From Rhodospirillaceae bacterium (GTDB lineage: Bacteria; Pseudomonadota; Alphaproteobacteria; Dongiales; Dongiaceae): a stretch of 64,000 bases of DNA. Positions 53,138 through 61,826 of the stretch are shown one piece after another. The stretch covers positions 78,362 through 142,361 of the forward strand of contig SSEL01000014.1 in assembly GCA_008012315.1 (NCBI GenBank). The letters are read 5' to 3'. The translations under genes were made by a program, and so were the position numbers. Positions within the stretch are counted from its first letter, which is position 1, and each line of letters opens with the position of its first letter. The notes under the pieces were generated by a model. It was not told where the DNA came from. It saw nothing but the letters and a program-made list of their open reading frames with translations, and ran no database searches.

Positions 53138-53344
53138 GATATCCTGCCGTTCTCTGAAAAATGAATCGATACCCGTCTCAACCGCGCAATTGCAAGATCG
53201 CTCAAAACCGTGCCGGTTTTGGCAATCGCCGGGGCCCATCTACTTGCCGCAACATTGTCTGTAAAGAACGAAACTATTTGACAATCGTACAAAAGATGAA
53301 AGTCTATAGACGCATAAGAAAACGGCATCCCAAGGGAGGACTAA

Positions 53345-54133
53345 ATGTTTAAACGAGGTATTGTCGCTATCGCTTTGATGGGACTGGCCATCGCCTTTGG
53401 TGGCACGACGGCAAAGGCGGAAGATACGATTAAGGTGGGTTTCTCGCCGGAACCTTACCCGCCTTTCTATAGCAAGGATGCAGCCGGCAATTGGGGCGGC
53501 TTTGAAGTCGATCTTCTCAATGCGCTTTGCGATGAGATGAAAGCGAAATGCGTGCTGACGCCTGTGGCCTGGGATGGGATCATTCCGGCGCTGACCGAAA
53601 AGAAGATCGACATGATCTTCAACTCGATGTCGATCACCGATGATCGCAAGAAGGTGATCGATTTCTCGGACAAGTATTACAATACACCTGCCGTCTTCAT
53701 CGGCGCCAAGAACGACGATATCAAGATCGACGTCAACAAGCCGGATTCGTTGAAGGGCAAGATCGTCGGCGTTCAGACGGCCACGATTCACGCCAATTAC
53801 GTTCAGGAGAAATTCGGCAAGACCGCCGAAATCAAGCTTTATGACACGCAAGACAATGCCAATGCCGATCTGGTTGCCGGTCGCGTTGACGTGCTTCTTG
53901 CGGATTCGATCGCGTTGGATGCTTTCCTGAAGTCGGATCAGGGAAAGGATTATGAAGTCAAGTATGTTGCGCCCGATGACCCGATCTTTGGCGATGGCGT
54001 CGGCGCCGGCCTTCGTAAGGGAGATACGGCGCTGAAAGAAAAAATCAATGCGGCGATCAAGGCAATCCGCGCCAATGGCACCTATGACAAGATTGCCAAG
54101 AAGTATTTCGACTTCAATGTTTATGGCAGCTGA
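53345..54133 (+). CDS. Polar amino-acid ABC-type periplasmic binding protein, orphan
   Basis: The 262-residue protein has a signal peptide ending TTAKA (residues 1-25), then a family 3 domain: IKVGFSPEPYPPFYSKDAAG, GFEVDLLNALCDEMKAKCVL, MIFNSMSITDDRKKVIDFSD and VGVQTATIHANYVQEKFG. It is of the HisJ/ArgT (lysine/arginine/ornithine) style. GGGAGG lies eight bases ahead of the ATG. No permease or ATPase is adjacent, so it must share a transporter or serve a sensor. The 207-base divergent region is shared with the FrhB-like gene. Confidence 0.88.
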   Translation: MFKRGIVAIALMGLAIAFGGTTAKAEDTIKVGFSPEPYPPFYSKDAAGNWGGFEVDLLNALCDEMKAKCVLTPVAWDGIIPALTEKKIDMIFNSMSITDDRKKVIDFSDKYYNTPAVFIGAKNDDIKIDVNKPDSLKGKIVGVQTATIHANYVQEKFGKTAEIKLYDTQDNANADLVAGRVDVLLADSIALDAFLKSDQGKDYEVKYVAPDDPIFGDGVGAGLRKGDTALKEKINAAIKAIRANGTYDKIAKKYFDFNVYGS

Positions 54134-54150
54134 TCCGGTGTAGGTCAGTC

Positions 54151-54181
54151 CAGCGCCGCCGGCTCCGTGCCGGCGGCGCTG
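54151..54181. terminator. Strong GC hairpin between convergent genes
   Basis: CAGCGCCGCCGGC and GCCGGCGGCGCTG are exact 13-base inverted repeats around a five-base loop, between the binding-protein gene and the convergent aminotransferase gene. No T-run follows, so it is a stabilising or Rho-assisted terminator candidate on either strand. Confidence 0.65.
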
Positions 54182-54229
54182 CCATGTCGGCGACATTCAT
54201 CGATCCGGCTCGGACCCGATCGATATATG

Positions 54230-55597
54230 CTATGCTTTTCGCATGGCGATGCCGGTCATGATCTCCGACAGGCTGCGTTGAAGCTTGTCGACGATCTCTT
54301 CCAATTCACTACGGCTGGCGATGTAAGGCGGCGAGAGGATGATGATGTCACCGCGATGTCCATTCACATTGCCGCCGACCGGATAGCAGATCAGGCCGTT
54401 CTCGAAAGCTTTGTCGCGCAGCCGGGCATAAAGCTGCAAGTCGGCGGCAAAGGGCTCTTTCTTGGCGCGATCCTGAACCAGTTCGATGCCAATGAAGAAT
54501 CCCCGGCCGCGAATGTCGCCAACGTAGTCGCGTTGTCCGATGGCATTTTGCAACAAGGAAAACAGATAGGCACCGTCATCGCGGACCTTGGCGAGGAGGT
54601 TGTCGCGCTTGACGATCCGTTGGACGGCGGCACCGGCCGCGCAGGCGGCCGTATGTCCGGTAAAGGTGTGGCCGGTCATCAACCCGCCATGGGTCCGGTA
54701 CATCGGTTCACGCAGGCGTTCGTGATAAATCGCCGCCGACAGGGGAATGTAGCCGCCGGCGAGGCCCTTCGCGATCGACATGATATCCGGCTCGACACCG
54801 TCATGCTCCAGGGCACGCCAGGTGCCGCAGCGTCCACTGCCGCACATGACCTCATCAGCGATCATCAGAACGCCGTAACGGTCGCAGATCTCCCGCACGC
54901 GACGCGCATAGCCGGGAGGCGCGGGAATACAGCCACCGGCCGCACCGACGACCGGTTCGAAGATGAAAGCGGCAATATTTTGCGCGCCAAATTTCTCAAT
55001 CTCACGTTCCAGTTCCGCGGCGCAGGCCTCGGCAACGTCCTCGGGCGCAACACCGAGCGGAGGGCGATAGCTGTTGGCGGGAGATAGCAAGCTGGCTGGC
55101 ATCAAAGCGCCTTCGAAAGCATGCCGGCGATCGTAAAAGCCGGAAATGCCCAAAGCACCCAAGGTATTGCCATGCCAGGACCGTTCCCGCGCAATAAAGC
55201 GGCGGCGACCCATTTCGCCGCGGGCAGCATGATATTGCAGGGCAATCTTCAGGCAGGATTCCACGGCCTCGGAACCGCTGGAACAGAAGGTCATATGCTT
55301 CAGGCCGCCACCACAGGCCTCAACGACCTGCGCCGTCAATTCCTCGAGCGGATCGCTGGTAAAGGTATAGCGGTAGCCATGAGCGATACGGTCGAGCTGG
55401 TCCTTGATCGCCGCATTGACCTCCTCGTGACCGTGGCCGAGCGAAAAGACCGCAGGGCCGCCGGAGCCATCGATATATTGCTTGCCGGTCGTATCATAGA
55501 CGTAGCAGCCCTTGCCCCAGGCGACCTTGGGCAGATCCTGGGTTTTCCAGTCGAGTTTTTCGGATGAGTCAGTTGTTTGATCGATCGCGGCCATCAT
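54230..55597 (-). CDS. Class III PLP-dependent aminotransferase
   Basis: From ATG 55597 the enzyme has 455 residues. AAT-III signatures are clear: YIDGSGGPAVFSLGHGHEEV, MTFCSSGSEAVESCLKIALQ for PLP phosphate, GVLMIADEVMCGSGRCGTWR with the Asp, MSIAKGLAGGYIPLSAAIYH with the PLP lysine, and FTGHTAACAAGAAVQRIVKR. It transfers amino groups from omega-amino acids or polyamines to a keto acid; exact donor unknown. It overlaps the end of the RpiR gene on the same strand, so the two are co-transcribed. An in-frame TTG at 55609 and ATG at 55594 are alternatives. Confidence 0.91.
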   Translation of the reverse strand: MMAAIDQTTDSSEKLDWKTQDLPKVAWGKGCYVYDTTGKQYIDGSGGPAVFSLGHGHEEVNAAIKDQLDRIAHGYRYTFTSDPLEELTAQVVEACGGGLKHMTFCSSGSEAVESCLKIALQYHAARGEMGRRRFIARERSWHGNTLGALGISGFYDRRHAFEGALMPASLLSPANSYRPPLGVAPEDVAEACAAELEREIEKFGAQNIAAFIFEPVVGAAGGCIPAPPGYARRVREICDRYGVLMIADEVMCGSGRCGTWRALEHDGVEPDIMSIAKGLAGGYIPLSAAIYHERLREPMYRTHGGLMTGHTFTGHTAACAAGAAVQRIVKRDNLLAKVRDDGAYLFSLLQNAIGQRDYVGDIRGRGFFIGIELVQDRAKKEPFAADLQLYARLRDKAFENGLICYPVGGNVNGHRGDIIILSPPYIASRSELEEIVDKLQRSLSEIMTGIAMRKA

Positions 55598-56459
55598 CAA
55601 CGTATCCAAAGAAAGAGCTATAGAGATCGGCGATTTGATTCATGCGACTCTCGACGCGGGCGCCGAGCTCGGTGAAAACACCATTGATCATGAGATTGAT
55701 CAGGCTCGCCATTTGCGAGGTGCAATCCCAGACGAAATTCAAGTCGGTGGGAACAACGAATAGCTCGCTGACTTGTCCTCGTTCCCATGTGCAGAACGGA
55801 TCGGCAATGAGCGTAACGGGGATGCCTGCGGCATGGGCTTTCTCGATCAGCAGCTTGCTGATGCGGGAATAGCGACGAGAATCGAAGATAACCAGACAGC
55901 TTTCATCCGGTGGTGCCAGCAAGGCTTCGGCGATATTGCCGCCGGTCAGATCCAGCAGATGAACGCCGTCGCGCAGATATTGCAACTGATGCGCCAGGTA
56001 GGCGGCCATGCCGCGCTCGGTCTGAAAACCCGTGATGTAAACGCGCGGCCGATAGGCGAGACGCTCGATCGCCGGTTCCCAGGCATCGCTCTGCGCCAGT
56101 TCGTACACTTTCACCAGGGCGGCCAGTTCCAGTTCCAGGCTTTTCGCCAGTTGGTCACCGCTGGCGGCGCTGCGACGCCGAACTTCTTGCAACCGATCGG
56201 CAATCAGCCAAGGGCGATCGCCAAGGTCGTCTTTCAGTTCGGCCTTAAGCTGCTTGAAATGGCGAAAGCCGAGTGACCGGCAAAATCGCCCGACGGTCAA
56301 TTCGCTGACGCCGATTTTCCGGGCGAGGCTGGCGGCCGTCTCAAATGGAATTTCGCGAAGATTCGTCAGGACATAGCTGGCAATGGCCTGTTCCGATTTG
56401 GTGGCGGAATCCAGGCAACGGGTCAGTCGCTGTTGCAATGACAGGGAGCCGGTGACCAT
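55569..56459 (-). CDS. RpiR-family regulator (HTH plus SIS domain)
   Basis: The 296-residue protein has an N-terminal RpiR helix-turn-helix (SEQAIASYVLTNLREIPFET, SLARKIGVSELTVGRFCRSL, GFRHFKQLKAEL) and a sugar-isomerase (SIS) domain: RVYITGFQTERGMAAYLAHQ, CLVIFDSRRYSRISKLLIEK. SIS domains bind phosphosugars or related molecules. Its end overlaps the class III aminotransferase gene it precedes. It is divergent from the isomerase/dehydrogenase pair, so it could control either or both. The 180-base gap between should hold the operator; I see no clean palindrome there. Confidence 0.9.
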   Translation of the reverse strand: MVTGSLSLQQRLTRCLDSATKSEQAIASYVLTNLREIPFETAASLARKIGVSELTVGRFCRSLGFRHFKQLKAELKDDLGDRPWLIADRLQEVRRRSAASGDQLAKSLELELAALVKVYELAQSDAWEPAIERLAYRPRVYITGFQTERGMAAYLAHQLQYLRDGVHLLDLTGGNIAEALLAPPDESCLVIFDSRRYSRISKLLIEKAHAAGIPVTLIADPFCTWERGQVSELFVVPTDLNFVWDCTSQMASLINLMINGVFTELGARVESRMNQIADLYSSFFGYVDDGRDRSNN

Positions 56460-56639
56460 CGCGCATTTTTTGTTAGAAATATAACTAAATAAATATCATG
56501 ATATAAAATCTGACACAAGCGGGAAGAGATAGGCTGGTTTCACCTTCTCTCTTTGACATTCTTCCTTTGGCATTCTCTCCGAAGAAGGCCTGTCCTAAGG
56601 TGTCAGAACGCGAAAATGGGGGGAAGGGAGTTGCCTGAT

Positions 56640-57701
56640 ATGGCATTGAAGACGATCAAGGGACCGGCAATCTTTCTCGCACAATTCGCCGGCGACGAAG
56701 CGCCCTTCAATTCGTGGGACAGCATCACCAAATGGGCCGCCGGACTGGGATTCAAAGGCATCCAGGTGCCGAGCTGGGACCGCCGGTTTTTTGATCTGAA
56801 GAAAGCGGCAGAGTCGAAGACCTATTGCGACGAGATTAAAGGCATTGCCCAGCGGAACGGGGTCGAGATCACTGAGTTATCGACGCATCTGCAGGGGCAA
56901 CTTGTTGCGGTTCATCCGGTCTATGACGAAGCCTTTGACGGCTTCGCGGCGCCGGAAGTGCGCGGGAATCCCGGCAAGCGCCAGGCTTGGGCGGTGGACC
57001 AGGTGATGCTGGCGGCGAAAGCCTCGGCCCATCTCGGCCTGACGGAACATGCGACGTTCTCCGGCGCTCTCGCTTGGCCGTTCCTCTATCCCTGGCCGCA
57101 ACGTCCGGCCGGGTTGGTCGAGATCGCCTTCGACGAGCTCGGGAAACGCTGGAAGCCGATCCTGGATGTTTTCGATAAGCACGGCGTGAATCTCTGCTAC
57201 GAAATTCATCCCGGTGAGGATCTGCATGACGGTATCACCTTTGAGATGTTTCTGGATCGCATCGGACATCATCCGCGCGCCAACATGCTCTACGATCCGT
57301 CGCATTTCGTCCTTCAAGCATTGGACTATCTCGACTTCGTCGATATCTACCATGACCGGATCAAGATGTTTCATGTGAAGGATGCCGAATTCAATCCAAC
57401 CGGCCGCAGCGGTGTCTATGGCGGCTATCAATCCTGGGTGGACAGGCCGGGCCGGTTCCGGTCGCTGGGGGATGGCCAGGTCGATTTCGGCGCTATTTTT
57501 TCCAAGTTCGCGCAATACGGCTTTCCGGGTTGGGCCGTGTTGGAATGGGAGTGCTGCCTGAAGCATCCGGAAGACGGCGCACGAGAGGGCGCGGCCTTTA
57601 TTCGCGATCATATCATTCGAGTCACGGAAAAGGCTTTCGACGATTTTGCCGATGGCGGGACTGATGACGCGGCCAATAAACGCATGCTGGGCATTTCCTG
57701 A
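56640..57701 (+). CDS. Sugar phosphate isomerase/epimerase (AP endonuclease-2-like TIM barrel)
   Basis: From ATG 56640, with GGAAGGGAG nine bases ahead, the product has 353 residues. It has the xylose-isomerase-like TIM-barrel layout: GIQVPSWDRRFFDLKKAAES, HATFSGALAWPFLYPWPQRP, HGVNLCYEIHPGEDLHDGIT with a metal-binding Glu, RANMLYDPSHFVLQALDYLD and FHVKDAEFNPTGRSGVYGGY with a metal-binding His. GFPGWAVLEWECCLKHPEDG supplies the last Glu. It is coupled to a Gfo/Idh/MocA gene eight bases on, a pair typical of inositol, inosose or polyol catabolism. Confidence 0.87.
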   Translation: MALKTIKGPAIFLAQFAGDEAPFNSWDSITKWAAGLGFKGIQVPSWDRRFFDLKKAAESKTYCDEIKGIAQRNGVEITELSTHLQGQLVAVHPVYDEAFDGFAAPEVRGNPGKRQAWAVDQVMLAAKASAHLGLTEHATFSGALAWPFLYPWPQRPAGLVEIAFDELGKRWKPILDVFDKHGVNLCYEIHPGEDLHDGITFEMFLDRIGHHPRANMLYDPSHFVLQALDYLDFVDIYHDRIKMFHVKDAEFNPTGRSGVYGGYQSWVDRPGRFRSLGDGQVDFGAIFSKFAQYGFPGWAVLEWECCLKHPEDGAREGAAFIRDHIIRVTEKAFDDFADGGTDDAANKRMLGIS

Positions 57702-57709
57702 GAAAGCTG

Positions 57710-58876
57710 ATGACGAGTAAAAGCAAAAGGACGACCGGCGGCAAGATCCGTCTTGGCATGGTCGGCGGCGGCGAAGGCGCCTTCATTGGTGCCGTGCATC
57801 GTTTGGCGGCGCGGCTGGATGATCGCTATGAGCTGGCGGCTGGCGCTTTGTCATCGGCGCCGGAGAAGTCAATCCGCTCGGCCCTGGCCTTGGGCATCGA
57901 TAAGGAACGCGCCTATCGCAGCTTCGCCGACATGGCGAAAGCGGAAGCGGGGCGGGTGGATGGTATCGAGGCCGTCGCAATCGTCACGCCAAACCACCTG
58001 CATGCACCGGTCGCCACGGCCTTTCTTAAAGCTGGAATTCATGTCATCTGCGACAAACCCTTGACGGCAACGATCAAGGAAGCGCGCGCGTTGCATAAAC
58101 TGGTCGCGAAATCGGGCCGAATCTTTGCGGTGACCTATAACTACACTGGTTATCCCATGATCCGTCATGCGCGCCGCATGGTGGAGAATGGGGATTTGGG
58201 CGAGATCCGTCTCGTTCAGGTGGAATATGCCCAGGACTGGTTGACACAAAGCCTGGAGACATCCGGCCAGAAGCAGGCGGCCTGGCGCACCGATCCGAAG
58301 CAATCGGGGCTTGGCGGCTGCATCGGCGATATCGGCACGCATGCCTATCACCTCGGTTGCTTCGTTTCCGGCCTGGAATTGGAGTCCCTTTGTGCCGATC
58401 TTGCCAGTTTCGTGGAAGGCCGCGAGCTCGACGACAATGCTCATCTGCTGCTGCGCTTCAAGGGTGGGGCAAAGGGCATGCTCTGGGCAAGCCAGGTGGC
58501 GCCCGGTAACAGGAACAATCTGCGCTTGCGGGTCTATGGCACGAAAGGCGGACTCGACTGGCAGCAGGAACAGCCGGACCATCTCCATTGGTCACCCTTC
58601 GGCCGGCCGACGCAAATGATCTCGCGCGGCAGCGGAGCGGCAAATGCTGCTGCCACGCGGCTCTCCCGCATACCTGCAGGCCATCCGGAAGGCTATCTGG
58701 AAGGATTTGCCAATATCTATGGCGAAGTCGCGAAGGCAATCGTGGCAGCAAGAAAGGGCAGGAGGCCCGATCGCGAGGTAATCTATCCCGGCATCACCGA
58801 CGGCCTTAACGGCGTGGCTTTTATCGAGGCCGCGGTGAAGTCTGCTGCAAAAGGCGGGACCTGGGTGAAGCTATAG
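57710..58876 (+). CDS. Gfo/Idh/MocA-family oxidoreductase
   Basis: The 388-residue NAD(P)-dependent protein has RLGMVGGGEGAFIGAVHRLA as dinucleotide loop, then AIVTPNHLHAPVATAFLKAG and the EKP-like motif HVICDKPLTATIKEARALHK. YPMIRHARRMVENGDLGEIR and GCIGDIGTHAYHLGCFVSGL complete the catalytic set, with conserved Lys and His. It follows the TIM-barrel isomerase after eight bases. Such pairs interconvert keto- and hydroxy-sugars or inositols, and the substrate here is undefined. A weak hairpin at its stop faces the PuuB-like gene. Confidence 0.91.
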   Translation: MTSKSKRTTGGKIRLGMVGGGEGAFIGAVHRLAARLDDRYELAAGALSSAPEKSIRSALALGIDKERAYRSFADMAKAEAGRVDGIEAVAIVTPNHLHAPVATAFLKAGIHVICDKPLTATIKEARALHKLVAKSGRIFAVTYNYTGYPMIRHARRMVENGDLGEIRLVQVEYAQDWLTQSLETSGQKQAAWRTDPKQSGLGGCIGDIGTHAYHLGCFVSGLELESLCADLASFVEGRELDDNAHLLLRFKGGAKGMLWASQVAPGNRNNLRLRVYGTKGGLDWQQEQPDHLHWSPFGRPTQMISRGSGAANAAATRLSRIPAGHPEGYLEGFANIYGEVAKAIVAARKGRRPDREVIYPGITDGLNGVAFIEAAVKSAAKGGTWVKL

Positions 58877-58890
58877 GGGGCAACCTATAG
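58871..58890. terminator. Weak hairpin at convergent gene ends
   Basis: CTATAGG and CCTATAG are inverted repeats with a six-base loop, overlapping the stop codon of the oxidoreductase gene and lying just before the end of the convergent PuuB-like gene. Seven base pairs and no T-run make this a weak call. Confidence 0.35.
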
Positions 58891-58896
58891 AACGCA

Positions 58897-60201
58897 TCAG
58901 GCGATTTGCGGTTCAACTCTGCTTTTGCGCTCGCGCCACCGGTCCTGCAGTTGATAGTTCCAATAGGTCAATTGCGCAGCGATTAGGCCGAACGGACCGC
59001 CATTCCACGGCAGGCCGAATGGTGAAAAGAGCCGGAAGCGATCACTCTCTCCGGCAATGGCTTCCGCGATCAGGCGGCCGCCGATCGAGGTCGTATTCAT
59101 GCCATGCCCGCCGAAGGCGGTTGCATGCCAGATGCCCGGCGCTAGCCGGCCGATCTGCGGCATCAGGTGCCGGGCATATGACATCAAGCCCGACCAGGCG
59201 ATCTCCACCTTCAAACCGGCAAGCTGCGGATAGGTCGATACCATTTCCTGTCGCAGCAATTGTGCCAGATTGGCCGGATCGCTTGTCCGCGTTGTAATAC
59301 GGCCACCCCAGAGCAACCGGCCACCATCGACAATCCGGTAATAATCGCCGGCCCGGCGATCGTCGCCGATACCGGCTTCCGTGCTGACGGCACTTTTCAC
59401 CAGATCGGGATTTTTCTCGGTGAGAAGAATATAGGTGGCGATGGGAAGATAGGCGCGGTTCAGCTTGCCGCATAGCCGGTCCGTATAGCCGCCACCGGCA
59501 AACACGACATGCTGGGCCTTGATCTGGCCGCCGGCCGTGCAGATTACTTTTTCCGGTCGATCAAGATCGACGGAAAGTGCGCGGGTTCCTTCATGGATCT
59601 GCCCGCCGAGGCGGCTGATTTCGCGCGCCAAAGCCTGACAGTAGTTAAGCGGATGGAAGTGGAACGAGGCCGGCGCGTAAAGCGCCTGGTGATATTTCGG
59701 CGAGCGCAAGATCTGCCGCAACTCGTCACGTGGAACATAGGTAAGGGTCTCGCCGAAATCCCGCGCCATCCGATCGCGATAGGCTAGCAGTTCGTTGCCA
59801 CCGTCGTAACGGATCACGCTGTATATGCCCGAAACCGACGCCGCATCTGCGATGGCCAGGGATCGAATATTTTCCGTGACGATCGAAACACCTTCGATCG
59901 ACAGCCGATAGAGATCGCGGGCATGATCCAGGCCGACATGGTTTTCGATCTTCTCGAGATCGCAGGCATAGCCTGGTGAAACGAAGCCGCCATTGCGGCC
60001 GGAAGCACCCCAGGCGATCCGGTTGGCTTCCAGGAGCGCAACCGAGCGGCCACGCCTGGAAAGCTCAAGCGCCGTGCTTAATCCGGCCAAGCCACCACCG
60101 ATAATACATGTCTCGACGTCGATCGATGCCTGGAGAGGGGAATAGGGCTGCTGCTGGATGAGGCTTCGTTTGTAATAGGTATCGATATAAGCGGATGTCA
60201 T
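58897..60201 (-). CDS. FAD-dependent amine oxidoreductase (PuuB/DadA-like)
   Basis: The 434-residue protein has a DAO-family FAD domain: TCIIGGGLAGLSTALELSRR near residue 32, then ALLEANRIAWGASGRNGGFV with the conserved SGRNGG. QHVVFAGGGYTDRLCGKLNR and the C-terminal WHATAFGGHGMNTTSIGGRL complete the FAD site. The style is that of gamma-glutamylputrescine oxidase (PuuB) and related amine oxidases, but the substrate is not certain. It precedes nothing in its own unit other than being 13 bases after the GreB gene on the same strand, so read-through from greB is possible. Its end converges on the sugar-oxidoreductase gene. Confidence 0.9.
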   Translation of the reverse strand: MTSAYIDTYYKRSLIQQQPYSPLQASIDVETCIIGGGLAGLSTALELSRRGRSVALLEANRIAWGASGRNGGFVSPGYACDLEKIENHVGLDHARDLYRLSIEGVSIVTENIRSLAIADAASVSGIYSVIRYDGGNELLAYRDRMARDFGETLTYVPRDELRQILRSPKYHQALYAPASFHFHPLNYCQALAREISRLGGQIHEGTRALSVDLDRPEKVICTAGGQIKAQHVVFAGGGYTDRLCGKLNRAYLPIATYILLTEKNPDLVKSAVSTEAGIGDDRRAGDYYRIVDGGRLLWGGRITTRTSDPANLAQLLRQEMVSTYPQLAGLKVEIAWSGLMSYARHLMPQIGRLAPGIWHATAFGGHGMNTTSIGGRLIAEAIAGESDRFRLFSPFGLPWNGGPFGLIAAQLTYWNYQLQDRWRERKSRVEPQIA

Positions 60202-60214
60202 CTTGAGGCCGATA

Positions 60215-60766
60215 TCAGGCGTCGAGCGATGGATATCGGATCGACAGGATTTCCAGGACTTCAGGACCGGTCGGTGTGCGCAAGGTCACCGTGTCGCCGA
60301 TGCGCGATTTCATCAAGGCGCGGGCGACCGGCGAAATCCAGCTGACCCGCCCGGGCGCGGCATCCGTCTCGTCGATGCCGACGATGGTCACCGTTTCTTC
60401 GGTATCATCTTCACGTATGTAAGTGACAGTCGCGCCGAAAAACACCTGATCGCGCCGCGTTTGCCGCGTCGGATCCACGACTTCGGCATTGGCAAGACGC
60501 TTGTCGAGAAAGCGCAATCGCCGATCGATTTCACGCAGGCGCTTCTTGCCGTAGATATAGTCGCCATTTTCCGAACGGTCGCCATTGCCCGCGGCCCATT
60601 CAACGACGCGCACAATTTCCGGCCGGTCGCTGGTCCACAGTTTATGACGCTCAGCCTTCAGCCGTGCAAAGCCGTCCGGCGTCAGATAATTCTTGCTGCC
60701 AGCAGGAATTGCCTGTGCCTCGTCATCATCTTCATCCGACCGGAAACTAAGGTCTTCCGCCGCCAT
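60215..60766 (-). CDS. greB: Transcript cleavage factor GreB
   Basis: The 183-residue protein has a GreA/GreB coiled coil with the catalytic tip GNGDRSENGDYIYGKKRLRE (acidic Glu and Asp present) and a C-terminal FKBP-like domain (FFGATVTYIREDDTEETVTI, ISPVARALMKSRIGDTVTLR). GDYIYGKKRLREIDRRLRFL distinguishes GreB from GreA. An acidic N-terminal extension of about 25 residues (SFRSDEDDDEAQ) is not usual in E. coli GreB. It binds the RNA polymerase secondary channel and rescues backtracked complexes. Its neighbours have no functional link. Confidence 0.91.
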   Translation of the reverse strand: MAAEDLSFRSDEDDDEAQAIPAGSKNYLTPDGFARLKAERHKLWTSDRPEIVRVVEWAAGNGDRSENGDYIYGKKRLREIDRRLRFLDKRLANAEVVDPTRQTRRDQVFFGATVTYIREDDTEETVTIVGIDETDAAPGRVSWISPVARALMKSRIGDTVTLRTPTGPEVLEILSIRYPSLDA

Positions 60767-60920
60767 TTTTACCTACTGGTGTGAGTTCTGCGCTTGGTGC
60801 AAGGGGGGCTGCCGGAGAACGGCTACCTGTGCCTCGACCTATGGTATATCAAAGAAGCCTATTCGACAGGTAGTCGTCAATGCTGGGACGTCCCGGCTCT
60901 ATGTGCCTGGGAGCACCCGT

Positions 60921-61811
60921 ATGCGGTACTATGCATTGCCCTTTCTGGCGGTTTTGATTTATTCGGGAAATACCGTCGTCACGCGGCTGGCAGCCGATGT
61001 GATTTCGCCGGCGGCCATCACGTTTTACCGGTGGTTTTTTGCCGCTGTGCTGCTCACGCCTTTCGTGGCGGCCGGAGCCTGGCGTAACAGGCAGCGGATT
61101 TACCCGCATCTCGGCAAGCTCGCCGTGCTGGGGCTTCTCGGCATGGTGCTTTATCAAGGCTTGGCCTATATCGCCGGCAAATCGACGCCGGCAACCAATA
61201 TGGGCATCATTGCCTCCTTGATCCCGCTCATGACGGTGATGCTCAGCATGCCGCTGCTGCGCGAGCCGCCGACAATTGGCGCGCTGGCGGGTGGGCTGCT
61301 GTCGCTGGCAGGATTGGTCGAGCTGATCGGCCACGGCTCGCCGGCGACCTTGTTGTCGACAGGCATCGGCCAGGGCGACCTGATCATGTTGGCAGCATCA
61401 TTCGCCTATGCCGCCTATGGTGTTCTGGTGCGCAAATGGGCCGTCCCTTTGCCGGTCTGGCAATCGCTCTACGTACAGATCTGGTGGGCAGTCCTCTTCC
61501 TTCTGCCATTCTTCTTGAGCGGTCCGATGGAACCGCTGACAGCGCGCAATCTGCCGCTTATTCTATATGCGACGATTCCGACATCGATCCTTGCGCCCTA
61601 TCTCTGGATGCTGGCGTTGAAGCTGCTTGGTGCAAGCCAGGCGAGTATTTTTCTCAATCTTGTGCCGTTGCTGACAGCTTTGATCGCCATTCTGTGGGCG
61701 GGTGAGCACCTCGAATATTATCACTGCGTGGGTGGTGTTCTCATTTTGGCCGGCGTCGCTCTTGCCCAGCGGCTGAAGCGCCCGTTGGGAAAATGGCTGC
61801 CCGTCACATGA
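60921..61811 (+). CDS. EamA-family (DMT) transporter
   Basis: From ATG 60921 the protein has 296 residues and about ten expected spans in two EamA repeats: ALPFLAVLIYSGNTVVTRLA and SPAAITFYRWFFAAVLLTPF in the first, and LIMLAASFAYAAYGVLVRKW with ILWAGEHLEYYHCVGGVLIL in the second. RxxxA-type helix ends match drug/metabolite exporters. The open frame reaches back to 60693, but that part would overlap the GreB promoter and lacks family sequence. Substrate is unknown. It precedes the DUF2332 pseudogene by 15 bases. Confidence 0.9.
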   Translation: MRYYALPFLAVLIYSGNTVVTRLAADVISPAAITFYRWFFAAVLLTPFVAAGAWRNRQRIYPHLGKLAVLGLLGMVLYQGLAYIAGKSTPATNMGIIASLIPLMTVMLSMPLLREPPTIGALAGGLLSLAGLVELIGHGSPATLLSTGIGQGDLIMLAASFAYAAYGVLVRKWAVPLPVWQSLYVQIWWAVLFLLPFFLSGPMEPLTARNLPLILYATIPTSILAPYLWMLALKLLGASQASIFLNLVPLLTALIAILWAGEHLEYYHCVGGVLILAGVALAQRLKRPLGKWLPVT

Positions 61812-61826
61812 GTTGGGGGAGACTGG

